The position numbers and the translations under genes are program-made. The notes below the pieces were generated by a model. The model was not told the origin of the DNA. It worked only from the letters and a program-made list of their open reading frames with translations, and ran no database searches. From a bacterium (lineage in GTDB: Bacteria; Bacillota_I; Bacilli_A; RF39; UBA660), in NCBI GenBank assembly GCA_014846175.1, contig RKAV01000047.1, positions 1 through 8,831 on the forward strand: a stretch of 8,831 bases of DNA. Direction: 5' to 3'. This document shows positions 5,060 through 8,831 of this stretch, piece by piece (positions within the stretch are counted from its first letter, which is position 1; each line of letters opens with the position of its first letter).

Positions 5060-7201
5060 ATGAAAAAAGTATTTGAACTTGATTTTCATGGGAGAAAAAT
5101 AGTAGTAGAGCAAGGAGAACTTGCTAAACAAGCAACTGGTTCTGTTTTAGTTCGTTATAATGATACAGTAATACTTACAGCAGTAGTAGTGGGAAAAACT
5201 GCTAACTTATTAAGTGACTTTTTTCCATTAACAGTTAATTATCAAGAAAAACTTTATTCAGTGGGAAAAATTCCAGGTGGCTTTATTAAAAGAGAAGGAA
5301 GACCAACTGATGCTGCTACACTTGCTGCTAGAATGATTGATAGACCAATGCGTCCTTTATTTAAAGAAGACTTTAAACATGAAGTACAAATTATTAATAC
5401 AGTATTATCAGTAGATCAAGACTGTTCCCCAGAACTTACTGCTATGTTTGGATCAAGTCTTGCTACTATGTTAACAGGAGCACCATTTGCAGGACCAGTA
5501 GCAGGAGTAAAAATAGGATATATAAATAAAGAATTTGTGGTTAATCCTACACAAGAAGAATTAGCAGAAAGTACGCTTGACCTTACAGTAGCTGGTACAA
5601 TTGATGCAATTACCATGGTGGAAGCAGGTAGTAAAGAACTAGATGAAGATACTATGCTTGATGCTTTAATGCTAGCTCATGAAGAAATTAAAAAACTATG
5701 TCAGTTCCAATTAGATATTTTAAAGAATTATGATATAAAAGAAATGGAATATGAAAGAATAGAAATTGAAGATGAGTTAAGAAGTGAAGTAGAAAGTATT
5801 TGTTCTAAAGATATAGATGAAGCTTTAAGAATTAAAGCTAAACAAGAAAGATATCAACGTTTAGATGAAATTAAAGAAACTATTCTAGATAAATATAAGG
5901 AAGAAAATAAAGATTTAGAAGATATTGATGTTTTACTTTATAAAGTAAGTAAAATAATTAGTGATATAGAATATGAACTATTTAGAAAAATAATTGTTAA
6001 AGAGAAGCTAAGAAGTGATGGTAGACGTTTTGATGAGATTAGACCACTTAGTGCTTCTATTGATTTATTACCAAGAACTCATGGTTCAGCGTTATTTACA
6101 AGAGGTGAAACACAAAGTCTATCAGTAACAACACTAGGAGCTTTAGGAGAACATCAAATCTTAGATGGTCTATCTTTAGAAGATGAAAAAAGATTTATGT
6201 TACACTATAACTTCCCACAATTTTCAGTTGGTGAAACAGGAAGATATGGAGCACCAGGAAGACGTGAGATAGGTCATGGAGCACTTGGTGAACGTGCCTT
6301 ACTACAAGTTATTCCAAGTGAAGAAGAATTTCCTTATACCATAAGAGTAGTATCAGAAATATTAGAAAGTAATGGAAGTAGTTCCCAAGCCTCTATTTGT
6401 GCTGGTTGTATGAGTTTAATGGCAGCAGGAGTTCCTATTAAAGCACCAGTAGCAGGTATTGCCATGGGATTAATTACACATGATGATGATTATATAATTC
6501 TAACTGATATAGCAGGTATGGAAGACCATTTAGGAGATATGGACTTTAAAGTAGCAGGTACAGAAGAAGGTATTTGTGCTTTACAAATGGATATAAAAAT
6601 TAAAGGAGTTACTAAAGATATCTTAAAACAAGCACTAGCACAAGCTAAAAAAGCTCGCCATGAGATTCTTGGCGTAATAACTTCTACCATTAAAGAACCA
6701 AGAAGTGAAGTATCTAAATATGCCCCTAAGACAGAAACATTCTATATTTCTCCTAATAAGATAAGAGATGTTATCGGTAAAGGTGGAGAAATGATTACTA
6801 AAATCATTTGTGAAGCAAGTAATGTCAATGATGTTAATAGTATTGGAGCAGTTAAAGTTGATTTAGAAGATGATGGTAGAGTAATTATTTATCATACAGA
6901 TAAAGAAGTAATAGATAAAACAAAAGAAATGATTTTAAATGTTTCAAGAGAAGTAGAACCAGGAAAGATTTATTCTGTTAAAGTTTTAAAAGTAGAAGAC
7001 TTTGGTTGCGTTATTGAATTATGGCCAGGTTGTGAAGGCTTTGTTCATATTTCCCAATTAGACAAAGAACGTGTCAACAAGACAGAAGATGTTGTAAGTG
7101 TAGGAGATACTATTTTAGTTAAAGCAATGGGATTAGATAAAAGAGGAAAACAAAGCTTTTCAAGAAAAGAAGCAATGAAAGAAATGAAACAGTCTAAGTA
7201 A
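5060..7201 (+). CDS. pnp: Polyribonucleotide nucleotidyltransferase (PNPase)
   Basis: ATG 5060 is behind AGAGG (5050-5054). The 713-aa length is normal for PNPase, a trimeric phosphorolytic 3'-5' exoribonuclease of the cytoplasm that degrades mRNA and can add tails. Domains in order: first RNase PH core (about 1-145) with FFPLTVNYQEK, IPGGFIKREGRP and DRPMRPLF; an all-helical linker (about 150-305, charged); second, catalytic RNase PH core (about 310-545) with NFPQFSVGETGR, the phosphate-binding SNGSSSQAS (437-445) and EDHLGDMDF, whose Asp489 and Asp495 match the metal-binding aspartates of E. coli PNPase; KH domain (about 556-617) with the GKGG loop at 573-576; S1 domain (about 633-704) with GCEGFVHISQL. 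All catalytic parts are present. The S1 end reads GKQSFSRKEA rather than the more common G(R/K)I.LSRK.A, a mild oddity. It follows rpsO by 47 bases and is probably read through from its promoter. A terminator overlaps the 3' end. Confidence 0.98.
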   Translation: MKKVFELDFHGRKIVVEQGELAKQATGSVLVRYNDTVILTAVVVGKTANLLSDFFPLTVNYQEKLYSVGKIPGGFIKREGRPTDAATLAARMIDRPMRPLFKEDFKHEVQIINTVLSVDQDCSPELTAMFGSSLATMLTGAPFAGPVAGVKIGYINKEFVVNPTQEELAESTLDLTVAGTIDAITMVEAGSKELDEDTMLDALMLAHEEIKKLCQFQLDILKNYDIKEMEYERIEIEDELRSEVESICSKDIDEALRIKAKQERYQRLDEIKETILDKYKEENKDLEDIDVLLYKVSKIISDIEYELFRKIIVKEKLRSDGRRFDEIRPLSASIDLLPRTHGSALFTRGETQSLSVTTLGALGEHQILDGLSLEDEKRFMLHYNFPQFSVGETGRYGAPGRREIGHGALGERALLQVIPSEEEFPYTIRVVSEILESNGSSSQASICAGCMSLMAAGVPIKAPVAGIAMGLITHDDDYIILTDIAGMEDHLGDMDFKVAGTEEGICALQMDIKIKGVTKDILKQALAQAKKARHEILGVITSTIKEPRSEVSKYAPKTETFYISPNKIRDVIGKGGEMITKIICEASNVNDVNSIGAVKVDLEDDGRVIIYHTDKEVIDKTKEMILNVSREVEPGKIYSVKVLKVEDFGCVIELWPGCEGFVHISQLDKERVNKTEDVVSVGDTILVKAMGLDKRGKQSFSRKEAMKEMKQSK

Positions 7202-7215
7202 AGGACTGTTTTTAT
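7187..7215 (+). terminator. Terminator overlapping the end of pnp
   Basis: AAACAGTC (7187-7194), within the last pnp codons, pairs with GACTGTTT (7204-7211) around the loop TAAGTAAAG, which holds the stop codon. A T-run TTTTTAT follows. The rpsO-pnp operon very likely ends here. Confidence 0.8.
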
Positions 7216-7233
7216 ATTAAAATTATTAAAAAC

Positions 7234-7262
7234 TTTACAATAATGTTATTGAAGATTATACT
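7234..7262 (+). promoter_or_regulatory. Sigma-A promoter of the 136-aa membrane protein gene
   Basis: TTTACA (7234-7239), a 17-bp spacer and TATACT (7257-7262), each one mismatch from consensus, lie just after the pnp terminator. Transcription would start near 7269. Confidence 0.65.
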
Positions 7263-7282
7263 TTACTTAGAGGAGTTAATAC

Positions 7283-7306
7283 ATGGAAAAATTAATAGTA
7301 ATTTAA
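7283..7306 (+). CDS. Seven-codon micro-ORF in the leader of the next gene
   Basis: ATG 7283 has AGGAG at 7271-7275 at normal spacing and reads MEKLIVI before TAA. The stop overlaps the A-run that leads into the ribosome site (AAGGAG, 7308-7313) of the following gene. It may be a leader peptide that couples translation, or a leftover start. No hairpin suited to attenuation is evident between the two. Confidence 0.35.
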   Translation: MEKLIVI

Positions 7307-7321
7307 AAAGGAGATGTAATT

Positions 7322-7732
7322 ATGAAGAAAGTTTTTACTGTAATAGTATCATTAATATTAACATTTATATTGGCTGAATTTTTAAGTTTATATCATTTTG
7401 GAACAGTTCCAACAACCCTAACTATAGTATATTTAGTTTCTTTATTTTGTATTTTTACATATTTAATATTTTCAGTAGATTTTATTATCAATAAAAAGAA
7501 AAATCATCAACCAATTTCACATAGAAATATCTTTAGTATGATTTTATTCTTTCTTTCCTTACTACTAGTTTTATATTTTATTTTTACTACAAATATTGAT
7601 TGGTTAAATTATTATTCAAGAGGAAATTCTGCCCCCTTTTATTTAACAATAATAACAAATGCAATAAAAGTCTTAATACCATCTGTTATTTTATTTGTAT
7701 CAGGTATATGTATATCAAAAAAGGTTAAGTAG
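7322..7732 (+). CDS. Four-helix integral membrane protein of unknown function
   Basis: ATG 7322 follows AAGGAG (7308-7313). The 136-aa protein has four likely membrane helices at about residues 4-24, 31-56, 70-90 and 107-131. A lysine-rich loop (NKKKNHQPISHRN, 57-69) lies between helices 2 and 3, and a lysine tail (SKKVK) ends the chain. By the positive-inside rule the 57-69 loop and both ends would face the cytoplasm. The only sizeable outside loop is NIDWLNYYSRGNSAPF (91-106). No catalytic, transport or holin signature is visible and I do not recognise the family. It has its own promoter and is followed by another membrane-anchored gene with a separate promoter. There is no clear terminator after it, so some read-through into that gene is possible. 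Confidence 0.75.
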   Translation: MKKVFTVIVSLILTFILAEFLSLYHFGTVPTTLTIVYLVSLFCIFTYLIFSVDFIINKKKNHQPISHRNIFSMILFFLSLLLVLYFIFTTNIDWLNYYSRGNSAPFYLTIITNAIKVLIPSVILFVSGICISKKVK

Positions 7733-7744
7733 TAAAATTATAAA

Positions 7745-7799
7745 GTTTAGCAGTATAAGTTAACATACTTTGACATATATACTTAACTGTTTAGCAGTA
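7745..7799 (+). repeat. 11-bp direct repeat upstream of a promoter, operator candidate
   Basis: GTTTAGCAGTA occurs at 7745-7755 and again at 7789-7799, 44 bp apart (about four helical turns). The second copy ends six bases before the -35 box at 7805. Between them lie a TTGACA (7770-7775), which lacks a partner -10 at normal spacing, and AGTTAA/TTAACT half-sites. The layout suits paired binding sites for a regulator of the gene at 7857. Confidence 0.5.
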
Positions 7800-7804
7800 A
7801 TTAA

Positions 7805-7833
7805 TTGCCAGTACTTTTTAGTTAATATATAAT
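7805..7833 (+). promoter_or_regulatory. Sigma-A promoter of the 226-aa anchored protein gene
   Basis: TTGCCA (7805-7810), a 17-bp spacer and a perfect TATAAT (7828-7833) stand 24 bases before the TTG start, so the leader is very short (about 17 bases) and just holds the ribosome site AAAGAGG (7842-7848). Confidence 0.8.
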
Positions 7834-7856
7834 GTAAATAGAAAGAGGTAATTAAA

Positions 7857-8537
7857 TTGGAAGAAAAGAAAAGTAAGAATGTAGGTTTAATCATTATTAT
7901 AATTATCTTGTTACTAGTGTGTATAGGAATGATAGGTTTTATCTTTATCAATAAAGATAAATTAACAGCACAAAAAAATACTACAACAATAACAAATGAA
8001 AATAAGAATGTAGAAGATAAAGTAACAAAATGTGATAAGATTAATTATGATCTTGATACAAATCAATATAGCTTATCAGCTAATGCTGTAGGAATTAGTG
8101 TAGTAGTAGATAATACAAGAAAGAAAGCACGAATTTCTACTAATGCTGCTACTATTTCTAATTCATTTGGTTTAAGTTGGGTTACAGCAGTAGATCCTAA
8201 TGTTTATGAACTAATTGATATAAAAACTTTTGATAAAAAAATAACACAAGTTTTAATTGATGGTTCAGGACAAGATGCTACTAATGCTACAATATTATAT
8301 CTAATGGAAGATGGTACAATTGAATATGTTCCTATTTTAAAAGATATAAATACCAATTGGGGTCAAACTGATAATACTAAGAAATTTAATTCTTATGGTA
8401 AACTTAATGGAATATCAGATATTATTAGTTTAGTACCTGCAGAAGCACAAGGCTATCATACAGATTTGGCAAGAAAAGTTGATGGAACTGTAATTGATTT
8501 AGCTGATACACTTAAAGCAACAGGAAATTTTAACTAA
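7857..8537 (+). CDS. Single-pass membrane protein with extracytoplasmic domain, unknown function
   Basis: A TTG start at 7857 is chosen because AAAGAGG (7842-7848) lies eight bases before it and no ATG in frame precedes the membrane segment. The 226-aa protein has a short basic cytoplasmic tip (EEKKSKN), a very hydrophobic anchor at about 9-32 (run of Ile followed by LLLVCIGMIGFIFI), and a Thr/Asn/Lys-rich stalk to about 57. The rest is an outward-facing domain that looks rich in beta strands: YSLSANAVGISVVVDNT, LSWVTAVDPNVYELIDI, ITQVLIDGSGQDATNATILYLMEDGTIEYVPI and VDGTVIDLADTLKATGNF. One cysteine (Cys59) lies at the start of that domain and one (Cys22) in the anchor. The repeated pattern of a hydrophobic strand then (M/V)(E/D)DGT (150-154, 208-211) is suggestive of a propeller-like or lyase-style blade, but I recognise no named family. 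It is a monocistronic unit with its own promoter and terminator. Confidence 0.8.
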   Translation: MEEKKSKNVGLIIIIIILLLVCIGMIGFIFINKDKLTAQKNTTTITNENKNVEDKVTKCDKINYDLDTNQYSLSANAVGISVVVDNTRKKARISTNAATISNSFGLSWVTAVDPNVYELIDIKTFDKKITQVLIDGSGQDATNATILYLMEDGTIEYVPILKDINTNWGQTDNTKKFNSYGKLNGISDIISLVPAEAQGYHTDLARKVDGTVIDLADTLKATGNFN

Positions 8538-8540
8538 TAA

Positions 8541-8566
8541 AAGGGAATTGGTTTCAATTCTTTTTT
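8541..8566 (+). terminator. Rho-independent terminator after the 226-aa gene
   Basis: GAATTG (8545-8550) and CAATTC (8555-8560) form the core stem around GTTT, extended outward by two G-T and two A-T pairs into a run of six T. It starts three bases after the stop codon. Confidence 0.8.
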
Positions 8567-8759
8567 GTTATATATAAAAGTATTATTAAGTAAAAAATGT
8601 GTCAACAATTAGAGGATAATTAACTATTTTAGGTAAAACAGTAAAAAAATTCTAGAAAATAAGTTAAGTAAAGTTACTTTTTTTCTTTTCAAAAGTACTA
8701 GTATAAATTAAAAAAAATTGTTATACTTTAAATAGATTAAAAAGATAGGTGATTTAGAA
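8567..8759. other. Intergenic stretch, no gene seen
   Basis: Very AT-rich spacer. It holds a weak hairpin AAGTA/TACTT (8667-8680) followed by a T-run, and a TATACT at 8722-8727 that could be the -10 for the gene at 8760, though no -35 is recognisable at 17 bp. No open frame of useful length is present on either strand. Confidence 0.5.
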
Positions 8760-8831
8760 GTGGCAGAATTCAAATATAGAAAAAAAAGAAAAGATTTTAA
8801 AGAACAATTAAAAACAAATAATGATTATAGG
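8760..8831 (+). CDS. Start of a gene running off the window, unknown product
   Basis: A GTG at 8760 follows AGGTGA (8747-8752) at seven bases and opens a frame of 24 codons to the window end: (M)AEFKYRKKRKDFKEQL and on to KTNNDYR. The visible N-terminus is strongly basic and helical with no signal peptide, which suggests a cytoplasmic or nucleic-acid-associated protein, but it is too short to assign. Only the 5' end is here. Confidence 0.6.
   Translation, partial: MAEFKYRKKRKDFKEQLKTNNDYR

Noticed and set aside
5416..5616. Reverse-strand open frame inside pnp
   Set aside because: Antisense shadow of the conserved PNPase core; the same holds for the one at 6490-6690.
7770..7801. TTGACA at 7770 with AGTAAT at 7796 as a promoter
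   Set aside because: The spacer is 20 bp and the -10 is weak, while TTGCCA-N17-TATAAT just downstream is far better.
7760..7951. Reverse-strand open frame of 63 codons
   Set aside because: It crosses a strong forward promoter and the anchor-coding part of the 226-aa gene; its hydrophobic composition mirrors the Ile-rich anchor.
8587..8612. TGTCAA (reverse TTGACA) as a divergent promoter
   Set aside because: At 17 bp the partner box on the reverse strand is TACTTT, a poor -10, and there is no reverse gene to serve.

Overview
The window is AT-rich DNA from a low-GC Firmicutes-type bacterium. AGGAGG-like ribosome sites, sigma-A promoters, stem-plus-T-run terminators and GTG/TTG starts all fit this. 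The conserved rpsO-pnp pair and the style of the surface proteins suggest an uncultured gut Bacilli or Mollicutes-like lineage such as the RF39 group; that placement is inference. All intact genes lie on the + strand. The nine complete genes stop with TAG (5) or TAA (4), never TGA, while Trp is read from TGG.

Layout. Positions 1-1643 hold a two-gene unit: the 3' part of an unrecognised membrane protein, then a membrane-anchored protein whose C-terminal half reads like a serpin, including the reactive-loop hinge and a loop of normal serpin length. A clear terminator follows near 1776-1800. Positions about 1837-2314 are decayed DNA, mainly the wreck of a small cupin gene in which both histidines of the usual KHWHG motif have become tyrosine. 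At 2338-3540 come a RhuM-Doc/Fic fusion protein, carrying a perfect 25-nt palindrome inside its gene, and a 69-aa conserved-looking small protein; a terminator closes this unit. At 3649-4614 a free-standing Amidoligase_2-type enzyme has its own -10 box.

Positions 4625-7215 form the core housekeeping block. A strong promoter drives rpsO (ribosomal protein S15) behind a leader that can fold its Shine-Dalgarno into a helix, followed by pnp (polynucleotide phosphorylase). Hairpins lie after each gene, partly overlapping the coding ends. Downstream are a four-helix membrane protein, a TTG-started single-pass protein with a large extracytoplasmic domain (preceded by a good promoter and an 11-bp direct repeat), a terminator, and the first 24 codons of another gene running off the end.

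The accessory half (1-4614) looks like a cargo region beside a conserved ribosomal/RNA-decay locus. No complete mobile element, CRISPR array, tRNA or rRNA was seen. The items most deserving follow-up are the serpin-like protein, the lone amidoligase, the palindrome-bearing RhuM-Doc gene with its small neighbour, and the S15 leader.
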